From positions 1-23,469 of the forward strand of contig UQNF01000026.1 of NCBI GenBank assembly GCA_900542285.1: a stretch of 23,469 bases of DNA, given 5' to 3'. A model generated the notes under the pieces. It did no database searches and was not told the origin of the DNA. It was given only the letters and a program-made list of their open reading frames with translations. The position numbers and the translations under genes were made by a program. Positions 15,897 through 22,101 of the stretch are shown in pieces. The DNA comes from an uncultured Clostridium sp. Its GTDB lineage: Bacteria; Bacillota; Clostridia; Christensenellales; CAG-138. Each line of letters starts with the position of its first letter. Position 1 is the stretch's first letter.

Positions 15897-16829
15897 GTGA
15901 GAGCAATTCTTCACAGTGATTTGAACAGTTATTACGCAAGCGTGGAAATGATGCTGAATCCATCGCTACGCGGAAAAGCTGTTGCTGTATGTGGAAGCAC
16001 GGAGAATCGTCACGGTATAGTTCTCGCAAAATCTGAACTGGCAAAAATGGCAGGCGTGAAAACCGGAATGGTTAATTGGGAGGCTAAGCGGTGTTGCCCA
16101 AACCTTATCATGGTACAGCCCAATTTTGAACAGTACATCAAGTATTCTGCGCTTGCAAGGAATATCTACGGGAGATATACCGACCAAATCGAGCCTTATG
16201 GCATGGACGAGTGCTGGCTGGATATCACGGGCAGCAGCATGGGGAGTCCACTCGCCATAGCTGAATCTATTCGTGAAACCATAAAAAACGAACTTGGGCT
16301 GACCGTAAGCATTGGTGTGTCTTTCACAAAAATATTTGCCAAGTTGGGAAGCGACTTAAAAAAGCCGGACGCCATAACCTGCATTACACCGGAAAGCTAC
16401 CGAAAACAGATATGGGCGCTGCCAGCATCCGATTTGTTATATGTTGGCAGAGCAACAACGGAGAAGCTGCACAAACACGGAATCGAAACCATTGGAGGCA
16501 TAGCACAATGTGATAAGATGCTCTTAAAATCATGGCTTGGCATCAATGGCATCAAGCTGTGGGAGTTTGCCAACGGAGTAGACGACTCACGGGTGCGACC
16601 ATTTGATTACGAGCCGGTGGCAAAAAGTGTGGGACACGGTATTACCTGTACTGCCGATCTCGAAAACAGCAACGAAGTCCTGCAAGTCCTGTTTGAGCTT
16701 GCACAAGGGGTGTCTCGCCGTTTACGGCAAGCGGAGCTGATAGCTACGCGGGTGCAGCTTTACATTCGGGACTGCAATCTCAATTATCATCAATTTCAAT
16801 GCAAACTGCCGTATCCAACGCAGAGCTAG
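15897..16829 (+). CDS. Y-family DNA polymerase (UmuC/DinB-like), cut short by an in-frame amber codon
   Basis: 310 codons from a GTG start with a perfect AAGGAGG 9 nt upstream. Error-prone lesion-bypass polymerase: palm motif HSDLNSYYASVE with metal-binding Asp8, YGMDECWLDITGS with Asp104 and Glu105, and VSIGVSFTKIFAKLGSDLKKP at the thumb junction. The catalytic core is complete. Translation stops at TAG (16827-16829) inside the little-finger domain, directly after LPYPTQS. The next codons in the same frame continue the family sequence (see next entry). TAG here is most simply a mutated TGG, as family members often have Trp or another residue at this place. Unless the amber is read through, the product would lack part of the little finger and the sliding-clamp motif. 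Confidence 0.85.
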   Translation: MRAILHSDLNSYYASVEMMLNPSLRGKAVAVCGSTENRHGIVLAKSELAKMAGVKTGMVNWEAKRCCPNLIMVQPNFEQYIKYSALARNIYGRYTDQIEPYGMDECWLDITGSSMGSPLAIAESIRETIKNELGLTVSIGVSFTKIFAKLGSDLKKPDAITCITPESYRKQIWALPASDLLYVGRATTEKLHKHGIETIGGIAQCDKMLLKSWLGINGIKLWEFANGVDDSRVRPFDYEPVAKSVGHGITCTADLENSNEVLQVLFELAQGVSRRLRQAELIATRVQLYIRDCNLNYHQFQCKLPYPTQS

Positions 16830-16835
16830 AGGGAG

Positions 16836-17129
16836 ATGGTGAACTGCGCCATGGAGCTTTTTCGGCTTCGTTATACGTGGCAATATCCCATTCGGGCAGT
16901 AACAATTCGGGCGGTTGACCTCATCGGCGCGAGTATGCCGCAGCAGTTGGATTTGTTTGGCGAGCATGAGAAGCGTAAACGTAACGATAACTTGGAAATC
17001 GCCATTGAGGACATACAGCGTCGTTTCGGACGGGATGCGATAAGGCTCGCATCTTCCATGAACGGGCTGAAGGTACAAAAGGATAAATCGCATGAGCAGC
17101 TTACAATGCCCGCTGCCATGTACGTTTAA
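16836..17129 (+). CDS. C-terminal part of the split Y-family polymerase
   Basis: Same frame as the preceding 310 codons, separated only by the TAG and two codons. It contains ELFRLRYTWQYPIRAVTIRA, the end of the little-finger domain, and MPQQLDLFGEHEK, with a beta-clamp-binding motif (QLDLF). A separate start at ATG 16836 would have its purine-rich GAGGGAG directly adjoining the ATG, too close for normal initiation, so independent expression is doubtful. The continuous frame 15897-17129 would give a normal ~410-residue polymerase if the TAG were a sense codon. The remnant shows no further damage, so the mutation is recent, tolerated, suppressed, or a sequence error. Confidence 0.7.
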   Translation: MVNCAMELFRLRYTWQYPIRAVTIRAVDLIGASMPQQLDLFGEHEKRKRNDNLEIAIEDIQRRFGRDAIRLASSMNGLKVQKDKSHEQLTMPAAMYV

Positions 17130-17140
17130 GGAGGAAAACG

Positions 17141-17392
17141 ATGAGCAAGATAATTTATTTTGAGCAACACATACCTGTTCTGCTGACCCGTGTAACTGAT
17201 GCCGACTTGTTTCTCGACGCTTATGTGGATTCGGACGGGCAGAAGTATATAGCTATGCCAAGCGCACACGGATTGAGTTTCATCCCTCTGTTTGAGGATG
17301 ATGCACAGATCATGGAATATGATAAGAAATATGGGGGCATCAAGCGCAGATATGCCGTATCACAGGCACAGGCGGTTGGTGTGATGGAATAA
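17141..17392 (+). CDS. Small hypothetical protein of the polymerase operon
   Basis: An 83-residue acidic protein with a strong ribosome binding site (TAAGGAGG) before the ATG, 11 bp after the polymerase frame. It contains no membrane segment, Cys cluster or known motif; a central AHGLSFIPLF and a C-terminal KRRYAVSQAQAVGV are visible. Position and spacing place it in the same operon as the polymerase, in the place where Gram-positive bacteria often encode a small polymerase partner (YolD in Bacillus), but it does not look like YolD to me. Confidence 0.65.
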   Translation: MSKIIYFEQHIPVLLTRVTDADLFLDAYVDSDGQKYIAMPSAHGLSFIPLFEDDAQIMEYDKKYGGIKRRYAVSQAQAVGVME

Positions 17393-17406
17393 CGGAGGCG
17401 ATCACA

Positions 17407-17646
17407 TTGGAAGCAACGAGAAGGACTATCCGCTGTATTAGGAGCGCTGGCGGTAGAGCCGCAGACCCGCTGGGCAGGAGCTTTGTTTACATAAACTGCC
17501 CCAACTGCAACAAGCGGCTGATACAGACAAGAGTATCGGTAAAAAAGCCAGTGGCTTATACAGTGGATCAGGCGCATCCAGCCGATAAAGCGGAATTGAC
17601 AATAAAGTGTGAGAGATGCAAGAGCATTGTTGCCATAGCAAAATAG
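17407..17646 (+). CDS. Small zinc-ribbon protein, Com-like
   Basis: A 79-residue protein starting at TTG 17407, with GGAGG 8 nt upstream and 14 bp after the preceding stop. Two CxxC pairs, INCPNCNKRL and IKCERCKSIV, are separated by about 40 residues and form a likely zinc ribbon. The pattern C-x-x-C-N-K-x-L followed by I-K-C-x-R-C-K resembles phage Mu Com, a zinc-binding mRNA-binding translation activator. The first ~20 residues are Arg-rich, in keeping with nucleic-acid binding. It is the last gene before two terminator-like hairpins. The Com likeness is tentative. Confidence 0.65.
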   Translation: MEATRRTIRCIRSAGGRAADPLGRSFVYINCPNCNKRLIQTRVSVKKPVAYTVDQAHPADKAELTIKCERCKSIVAIAK

Positions 17647-17730
17647 GCGCTCACGCAAAACTGAATCAAACTTAGTACAGAGCCAAAATCCGGCAACGGC
17701 GCACTACTGCGGCGGTACGAGATACTACGA

Positions 17731-17776
17731 GCCTGACAAGTTAGCTTTTTAAGCTATTTGTCGGGCTTTATTCTTT
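17731..17776 (+). terminator. Long terminator hairpin after the polymerase operon
   Basis: GCCTGACAA pairs with TTGTCGGGC (one G-U pair), and inside it TAGCTT pairs with AAGCTA. The whole stem spans 17731-17766 and is followed by TTTATTCTTT. It ends the polymerase-zinc ribbon operon 85 bp after the last stop. Confidence 0.75.
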
Positions 17777-17792
17777 GCCCGGTGGCATTGCC

Positions 17793-17826
17793 ATCCCTTT
17801 CTGCTTAAAAAGCGGAAAGGGATTTT
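17793..17826 (+). terminator. Second terminator hairpin
   Basis: ATCCCTTTCTGCT pairs with AGCGGAAAGGGAT (one G-T position) around TAAA, followed by TTTTT. It is a strong intrinsic terminator shape placed 27 bp after the first one, so transcription from the left is well insulated from the next gene. Confidence 0.7.
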
Positions 17827-17869
17827 TCATGTATACAGACGTATGGCAGCAAGCCATAGGACAGTATCC

Positions 17870-17925
17870 GTAACCCTCCGATTTTTGTTGGAACATTGCA
17901 CTTCAAACAAAAAATCGGAGGTTAC
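17870..17925 (+). promoter_or_regulatory. Inverted repeat that buries the ribosome binding site of the next gene
   Basis: The left arm (17870-17889, GTAACCCTCCGATTTTTGTT) is almost the exact complement of the right arm (17906-17925), with one extra C and one T fewer; the loop is 16 bases. GGAGG at 17917-17921, the only ribosome binding site for the ATG at 17929, lies inside the right arm. Folded RNA would hide it, suggesting translational control, or the arms could be a DNA site bound by a protein. The structure is visible; its role is inferred. Confidence 0.6.
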
Positions 17926-17928
17926 AAA

Positions 17929-18399
17929 ATGGGTTTTAACCATGGATTTGAACGCAAGATGTTTAACAGGGAGCAGAGGCACTTTATGGAAAAATGTCTT
18001 AAAGCGGGTATGAGTGAAGCGGATATACACGCCATGTGCGAGTATGACCTTGGCGTATTCCGCCAGTATCGCCGCGACATGGAACACGCAGTTGACCTTT
18101 CTGACATGATGACGACTGACGAGCGCACGGGAGATACCCGCTATATGGATATGGACGAGCTTCCGGCAGATGCGCCGCTTGTTAAGTATGTGGATCGCTA
18201 CTCATGGATCGATGAGATCGATAATCCTGAGTTGTATAAGGCGATTATTGCCATGAAACCAAGCTACATAGAAATCATCACATTGATGATGGAAGGCTAT
18301 CAGCAAAACGATATTGCCGCTATCCTGCACAGCAGTTTTCAAGCAGTTCAGAACAAAATAGCGCGCATCAGAAAAATCTTAAAAGATTTTTCCGAATGA
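17929..18399 (+). CDS. Sigma-70 region 4-like HTH protein of conjugative elements
   Basis: A 156-residue protein. The N-terminal half is charged (FNREQRHFMEKCLKAGMSEA) and the C-terminal half ends in a helix-turn-helix of sigma region 4 type: IEIITLMMEGYQQNDIAAIL, then SSFQAVQNKIARIRKILKDF. No sigma region 2 is visible, so it is not a full sigma factor. Similar small sigma-like proteins are frequent near the integration end of clostridial conjugative elements and are thought to regulate element genes. The ATG at 17929 is chosen because GGAGG lies 7 nt upstream; that site is inside the hairpin of the preceding entry. Confidence 0.75.
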   Translation: MGFNHGFERKMFNREQRHFMEKCLKAGMSEADIHAMCEYDLGVFRQYRRDMEHAVDLSDMMTTDERTGDTRYMDMDELPADAPLVKYVDRYSWIDEIDNPELYKAIIAMKPSYIEIITLMMEGYQQNDIAAILHSSFQAVQNKIARIRKILKDFSE

Positions 18400-18866
18400 C
18401 GTGTAGTTTTGAGGCTTCTCGCCGGCTATTAAGTGAGGGGGTTATTCTCGAAAGAACAAAAAAGGAACCGTTTTAAGGAATAAATCCCCTCAGCACAACC
18501 GAATAAACAGGTCATTAACACGTTCCCAAACCCAAGAGCCGCGAGAGCAGCCGCGCCAAGACCCCTCCATAGAAGGCGAGCGATAAACGGCGGTTTTCAC
18601 TATCGGGCAGCACCCGATATGGCCATGACCGGATTAGGGATATAACACTCCCGTCCAGCCATAGCTCGAGCGTGAAAAAACCGTCGCAAGCATTGGGGGC
18701 GGCTCGGAGAGAACCTCGGAGGGGCTGAAATGCCCGAGCTGCTGATTCGCTGTCAGCTTGTAAATGACCTCCCTTGCCTCGGGGCGTTGAGAACAAATAG
18801 AGGCGTTTGACAGACCGGGCGGTGTATCCCACTCGGTCATTACATCAAACACAGGAGGTACTTAAA
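18400..18866 (+). ncRNA. Hairpin-rich non-coding region, candidate structured RNA or leader
   Basis: 467 bp with no credible gene. Several inverted repeats are visible: TGAGGGGGTTATTC (18435-18448) with GAATAAATCCCCTCA (18479-18493); a perfect TATCGGG / CCCGATA stem with a 5-base loop (18601-18619); GCGGCTCGG (18699-18707) with CCGAGCTGC (18734-18742, one G-U); and GACCG / CGGTC (18813-18838) just before the MazF-like gene. It is G+C-rich. It could be a structured RNA, a long 5' leader controlling the toxin-like gene, or a DNA-level site. A 105-codon - strand frame across it has no ribosome binding site and is judged spurious. Confidence 0.45.
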
Positions 18867-19409
18867 ATGGAAAAAGAAGTATTACGCGGTGAAATCTACC
18901 TCGTTGATATGCGAACAGGCATTCACTCGGAGCAGAGCGGCATCCGTCCCGTTCTGGTCATTCAGAACGATGTGGGTAACGCCCAAAGCCCAACGGTAAT
19001 CGTCGCATCTATCACAAGCAAGCTGGACAAGCCCTCGCAGCCGACACATGTTGCGGTTGGCACATCCTGCGGCCTGCACATGGATTCAATCGTCCTCATG
19101 GAGCAGATTCGCACCATCGACAAGCGCCGCCTTGGTAAGCGCATCGGTATGCTCGATAAGAATCAGATTAAAGCAATCGACAAGGCCATCAGCGCAAGCG
19201 TCAGCAATGATGTGATAGATCGTATGTTCACCGAAAAGGACATACAGGTGCTTTGTCCCGCCTGCGCCGCCAAACTGCGCGAATCCGGCGAATACATCGT
19301 GCTTCGCGCCGATCCGTTCCAAATCGAGCATGAAGCCTGTTCCATCTGCAACAAACCGGATGGAATCCCCGACGGCTATGACTACTTCGTCAAGAAAAAG
19401 CAACAGTAA
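18867..19409 (+). CDS. MazF/PemK-like endoribonuclease fused to a C-terminal zinc ribbon
   Basis: 180 residues. Residues 5-~112 form a complete MazF fold: RGEIYLVD, SGIRPVLVIQND, SPTVIVASITSK and LMEQIRTIDKRRLGK, the motifs of this mRNA-cleaving toxin family. Residues 120-165 carry two Cys pairs, LCPAC (Cys130, Cys133) and ACSICN (Cys158, Cys161), spaced as a zinc ribbon; ordinary MazF proteins end near residue 115-120. AGGAGG precedes the ATG by 9 nt. No MazE-like antitoxin gene lies immediately upstream; instead there is the hairpin-rich non-coding region. It may be a toxin, or an RNA-targeting regulator with a dedicated binding domain. Confidence 0.85.
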   Translation: MEKEVLRGEIYLVDMRTGIHSEQSGIRPVLVIQNDVGNAQSPTVIVASITSKLDKPSQPTHVAVGTSCGLHMDSIVLMEQIRTIDKRRLGKRIGMLDKNQIKAIDKAISASVSNDVIDRMFTEKDIQVLCPACAAKLRESGEYIVLRADPFQIEHEACSICNKPDGIPDGYDYFVKKKQQ

Positions 19410-19416
19410 CAGTTTA

Positions 19417-19440
19417 TGCCCTGCCGCATAAGGCGGGGCA
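19417..19440 (+). promoter_or_regulatory. Hairpin between the MazF-like and TnpW-like genes
   Basis: TGCCCTGCC pairs with GGCGGGGCA (one G-U pair) around GCATAA. No T run follows. It lies directly after the MazF-like stop and 28 bp before the next start, and may trim or protect the 3' end of the first message or reduce read-through. Confidence 0.4.
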
Positions 19441-19467
19441 ATTACATAACAAAGGAGGAGGATGCTT

Positions 19468-19647
19468 ATGAAACTGGCGGAAAACAAGGTGAAAAACAAA
19501 CCCTTTATCTCGAAATCCATACACGCTTGCAAAGTAAATGTTGTGTTTAGTGATGTGCCCTCAAACAATTTGAAGGAAATAATCATGGGCATTCTTTCAG
19601 CGGCACAAGAAGATAAACTACAATGCATTTTACATCAATATGAATAA
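19468..19647 (+). CDS. Small transposon-associated protein, TnpW-like
   Basis: A 59-residue protein. The ATG at 19468 is preferred to that at 19462 because AAAGGAGGAG ends 7 nt before it. The N-terminus is basic (MKLAENKVKNKPF) and the middle has ACKVNVVFSDVPSNNLKEII, the pattern of an exported-strand-then-helix small protein often annotated TnpW and found just before the large serine recombinase in Tn4451-like elements. The match is by position, size and general pattern only. Function unknown. Confidence 0.55.
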   Translation: MKLAENKVKNKPFISKSIHACKVNVVFSDVPSNNLKEIIMGILSAAQEDKLQCILHQYE

Positions 19648-19735
19648 ATAATACAGTATGACTAACATCCGCACCTTTGCAAATCTAAATCTGTTAAATT
19701 ACCATAGGGATGCAGAAGTGATCTGCACCCGCACA

Positions 19736-19764
19736 TTGACAACCGCATACTCAATCAGTGCAAT
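19736..19764 (+). promoter_or_regulatory. Candidate promoter of the recombinase gene
   Basis: TTGACA (19736-19741), 17 bp, then TGCAAT (19759-19764; 4 of 6 bases of the consensus). It lies 28 bp before the start codon at 19792. A hairpin-capable stretch (GGGATGCAGA / TCTGCACCC, about 19708-19731) is just upstream. A promoter here would let the recombinase be expressed apart from the MazF-like gene. Confidence 0.45.
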
Positions 19765-19791
19765 CCTGTGTAAAGCATGAAAGGAAAACAC

Positions 19792-21396
19792 ATGAAAAGA
19801 ATACATACGTTATACAGGGTGTCCACCAAGAAGCAAGTGGATAAGGAGAAGAATGATATACCCATGCAGCGATTGGCCTGCAAAGAGTTCGCCGAACAGC
19901 AGGGATGGGTCATAACGCGAGAGTTTGAGGAAAAGGGCGTGTCGGGGTTTAAGGTTTCTGCAAATAACCGCGACGCAATCCAAGACCTAAAAGAAGCCGC
20001 GATTAAGCATGAATTTGATGTTTTGCTTGTATTCATGTTTGACAGGATTGGAAGGATTGACGATGAAACTCCATTCGTTGTGGAGTGGTTTGTAAAGCAC
20101 GGAATTGAAGTATGGAGCGTTAAAGAAGGCGAACAACGCTTTGATAGTCATGTTGACAAACTGACAAACTACATTCGTTTTTGGCAAGCATCCGGCGAAA
20201 GTGAAAAAACGTCCATGCGTATTAAAACCCGAAAAGAGCAACTCACATTAGAGGGGTGCTATACGGGCGGGACAGTTCCTTATGGCTATCAGCTTATACG
20301 GAAGGGACGCCTCAACAAAAAGGGGAATGAAATGCGTGATCTTGCAATCGAACCAGCAGAAGCAGAGATTGTCAGAGAGATATTCAACAAGACTATCCAT
20401 GAGGGTTATGGCTCGTACCGAATAGCCGATATGCTCAACAAGCGCGGTCTTCGTACTCATAGCGGGAGTAAATTCCAATGCAATACCATTATTCGGATTC
20501 TGAGAAATCGTCTGTATTGTGGGTACATCGTATCAGGTAATGTCACTTCGGAGGCATTGAGCGAACTTACAATCGTTGAATCAGACATTTTCGATCAAGC
20601 ACAGTATATTTTAGACCAGCGGGCGGAAAAGGACACACAGAAACGGCAAATTGCTTTCACAACCAAGGGACAGGCACTATTGTCCGGCAATGTGTTTTGC
20701 GCCCATTGCGGCGGAAAGCTAACAACAATCCGCTATAAAGATAAATATATGCGAAAGGATGGCTCGGAATATTCTGTTGATCAAATCAAGTATTCCTGCT
20801 ATCACCGAAGCCGTAAGCTCTGCAAATGCGACGGGCAAGCAACCTATCAATCAGAACGTGTCGATGCTGCTGTTATTCAGATAATGCACGATATATTTGA
20901 TAAAATGGCGGGCGCTCCTGACGAAGACAGGCTAAAAGCTATGATTAAACGACAAACAGTAGGCTGTCAGGCAAAGCAACGCAAACTATCGCTTGAATTG
21001 CAGAAAAGCAAGGCGCAGCTTGAAAAACTCCAACTGGAGATTGCAAACGCTCTAACGGGAAATAGCTTGTTTTCACCGGAGGATCTATCGTCATCCATTA
21101 CAACCATGAAAGGACGTATTGCTGCTGCCGAAACGGAGTTGCATGAGCTTGAACAGAGCGAGTTTCAGCAAAGGCAGTCTATTGCAAAAATTCTCCCAGC
21201 ATATAATCAATTCAAAAGTTGGGCAGACGAGTTTGATTCTGCAACGAAGGAACAGAAAAAGATGATCGCCTGCCAACTGTTCAAGCGGATAGAGATTGGA
21301 CGCAACTACGCCATTACCTGTGAACTTAACATGACGTATCAGCAGTTTTGTGAAGAATGGAGCAATACGGAAATCAGCAAAAAAATGGCTATTTAA
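19792..21396 (+). CDS. Large serine recombinase (integrase/excisionase of the element)
   Basis: 534 residues. The N-terminal catalytic resolvase domain has the nucleophile Ser11 in YRVSTKKQVDKEK, then LLVFMFDRIGRID, and a SGESEKTSMRIKTRKEQL helix. A recombinase domain follows (YGYQLIRKGRL, IRILRNRLYCGYIVSG). The zinc ribbon has Cys303 and Cys306 (CAHCGGKL), Cys336 and Cys344/346 (RKLCKCDGQ). A C-terminal coiled coil (QKSKAQLEKLQLEIANAL) completes the usual set. The ATG at 19792 is preferred: AAAGGA lies 6 nt upstream; an ATG at 19777 precedes that site. It ends 64 bp before the tRNA-Asn junction, as expected for an integrase next to its attachment site. No damage is visible. Confidence 0.93.
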   Translation: MKRIHTLYRVSTKKQVDKEKNDIPMQRLACKEFAEQQGWVITREFEEKGVSGFKVSANNRDAIQDLKEAAIKHEFDVLLVFMFDRIGRIDDETPFVVEWFVKHGIEVWSVKEGEQRFDSHVDKLTNYIRFWQASGESEKTSMRIKTRKEQLTLEGCYTGGTVPYGYQLIRKGRLNKKGNEMRDLAIEPAEAEIVREIFNKTIHEGYGSYRIADMLNKRGLRTHSGSKFQCNTIIRILRNRLYCGYIVSGNVTSEALSELTIVESDIFDQAQYILDQRAEKDTQKRQIAFTTKGQALLSGNVFCAHCGGKLTTIRYKDKYMRKDGSEYSVDQIKYSCYHRSRKLCKCDGQATYQSERVDAAVIQIMHDIFDKMAGAPDEDRLKAMIKRQTVGCQAKQRKLSLELQKSKAQLEKLQLEIANALTGNSLFSPEDLSSSITTMKGRIAAAETELHELEQSEFQQRQSIAKILPAYNQFKSWADEFDSATKEQKKMIACQLFKRIEIGRNYAITCELNMTYQQFCEEWSNTEISKKMAI

Positions 21397-21462
21397 GTTA
21401 AGCCAGCTTTTGATAATGGGCTTTCTCCCTCCTTATTCCGGTTTGTAACCCTTACACTGGTA
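21397..21462. other. Right attachment site (attR), element half plus junction
   Basis: Between the recombinase stop and the tRNA-Asn fragment lie 61-64 bp that match no tRNA part. tRNA-Asn sequence starts at TGGTAGAGC (21458 on), in the D-loop. The crossover is therefore expected at or next to TGG (21458-21460); serine recombinases exchange at a central dinucleotide, possibly the GG. The exact core needs the left junction, which is outside the window. Confidence 0.6.
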
Positions 21463-21517
21463 GAGCATGCGGCTGTTAACCGCAGTGTCGTTGGTTCGAG
21501 TCCAACAGGGGGAGCCA
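21458..21517 (+). tRNA. tRNA-Asn (GTT), 3' part only; 5' acceptor and D-stem missing
   Basis: From the D-loop onward the gene is typical: TGGTAGAGCA, anticodon stem-loop GCGGCTGTTAACCGC with anticodon GTT, T arm GTTGG-TTCGAGT-CCAAC, acceptor strand AGGGGGA, discriminator G and encoded CCA (21515-21517). The matching 5' strand (expected TCCCCCT, then a GCTC D-stem strand) is absent upstream: no GCTC lies before GAGC. The gene is thus split by the element, and the 5' part should be at the far left end. This copy cannot give a working tRNA, so the host must have another tRNA-Asn gene. Confidence 0.85.
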
Positions 21518-21519
21518 GA

Positions 21520-21550
21520 AAAGCCCGAAAGCACAGCGCTTTCGGGCTTT
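21520..21550 (+). terminator. Terminator of the tRNA-Asn transcript
   Basis: A perfect 13-bp stem (AAAGCCCGAAAGC / GCTTTCGGGCTTT) with a 5-base loop starts 2 bp after the tRNA CCA end. It ends in CTTTCAATTTT. It is the natural end of the host tRNA transcription unit. Confidence 0.85.
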
Positions 21551-21614
21551 CAATTTTACAGCCGCATAGTCTTTGAACCTGCTTTAATTTAATATTCCGC
21601 CATTGCAAGCGGAG

Positions 21615-21649
21615 AAAAGCCGTTGAAGCTTTATGCAAACGGCTTTTTT
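21615..21649 (+). terminator. Second host terminator
   Basis: AAAAGCCGTT (21615-21624) pairs with AACGGCTTTT (21638-21647), 13-base loop, T run of six. It insulates the following operon from the tRNA gene and the element. Confidence 0.7.
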
Positions 21650-21668
21650 CTATACCATAACACTGCGC

Positions 21669-21697
21669 TTGACAAAAGCGCAAAAAAGGCGTAATGT
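21669..21697 (+). promoter_or_regulatory. Promoter of the P-II-like/antiporter operon
   Basis: A perfect TTGACA (21669-21674), 17 bp, then TAATGT (21692-21697, 5 of 6 bases). It lies 20 bp after a terminator and 61 bp before the P-II-like start. The short leader can form a GCGCGG / CCGCGC hairpin (21722-21739). Confidence 0.75.
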
Positions 21698-21758
21698 GCT
21701 TTCGGAAAATAATGTTGATTCGCGCGGCGGAACCCGCGCAGGAAAGGATGTCCCCCCT

Positions 21759-22097
21759 ATGCTGTTGTTCATTTATATTACGAACCGCGTAGCAACCGTC
21801 TCTCCCATTCTGCAAAAAATGGCGGAACGCGGGATTCATGGCGCCACGATGGTGGACTGTGAAGGAATGCTGCAAACGCTTGCGGCTGATTCGATTGAAC
21901 CGCCGCCGTTTTTCGGCTCTCTGCGCAAATTTATCAACCCGGATCATGAGCCCGGGAAAATGCTTTTTGCCGTGCTTCGGGAGGAGCAGATCGGCGTTGC
22001 AAAGTCCTGCATACACGATGTGTGCGGCAGCCTCGACAGGCCGAACGCCGGTATCATGTTCACCGTGCCTGTGACAAGCGTAGAAGGAGTCGAATAA
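21759..22097 (+). CDS. P-II-like (GlnB-fold) regulator of the adjacent antiporter
   Basis: A 112-residue small protein with a GlnB-like alternating pattern: MLLFIYITNR strand, ILQKMAERGIHGATMVD helix and strand, then a loop with FFGSLRKFIN, then GKMLFAVLREEQ and the C-terminal GIMFTVPVTSVEGV. Canonical P-II uridylylation features are not evident. Proteins of this type are found paired with CPA2 antiporters and other transporters in Clostridia and probably sense nucleotides to gate them. The antiporter gene starts 4 bp after its stop. The ATG at 21759 has AGGAAAGG about 11 nt upstream. Confidence 0.75.
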   Translation: MLLFIYITNRVATVSPILQKMAERGIHGATMVDCEGMLQTLAADSIEPPPFFGSLRKFINPDHEPGKMLFAVLREEQIGVAKSCIHDVCGSLDRPNAGIMFTVPVTSVEGVE

Positions 22098-22101
22098 CAA
22101 T

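Larger units (their letters stand above)
1..21460. mobile_element. Right-hand part of an integrated conjugative element, chimeric and partly decayed
   Basis: Conjugation genes (PrgI-like, VirB4-like, NlpC/P60, sortase) lie at the left. A large serine recombinase ends 64 bp before a tRNA-Asn fragment at the right. Between them are relics of two other mobilizable elements (MobL and MobV relaxase remnants), a repeat-bounded cargo and an SOS-type block. The right end is placed at the point where tRNA-Asn sequence begins (about 21458-21460). The left end is outside the window. The set of modules is seen directly; that they move as one element is an inference. Confidence 0.8.

Noticed and set aside
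18515..18832. 105-codon open frame on the - strand in the non-coding region
   Set aside because: No ribosome binding site at its start, composition follows the inverted repeats, and no protein motif is visible; more likely a chance frame in G+C-rich DNA.
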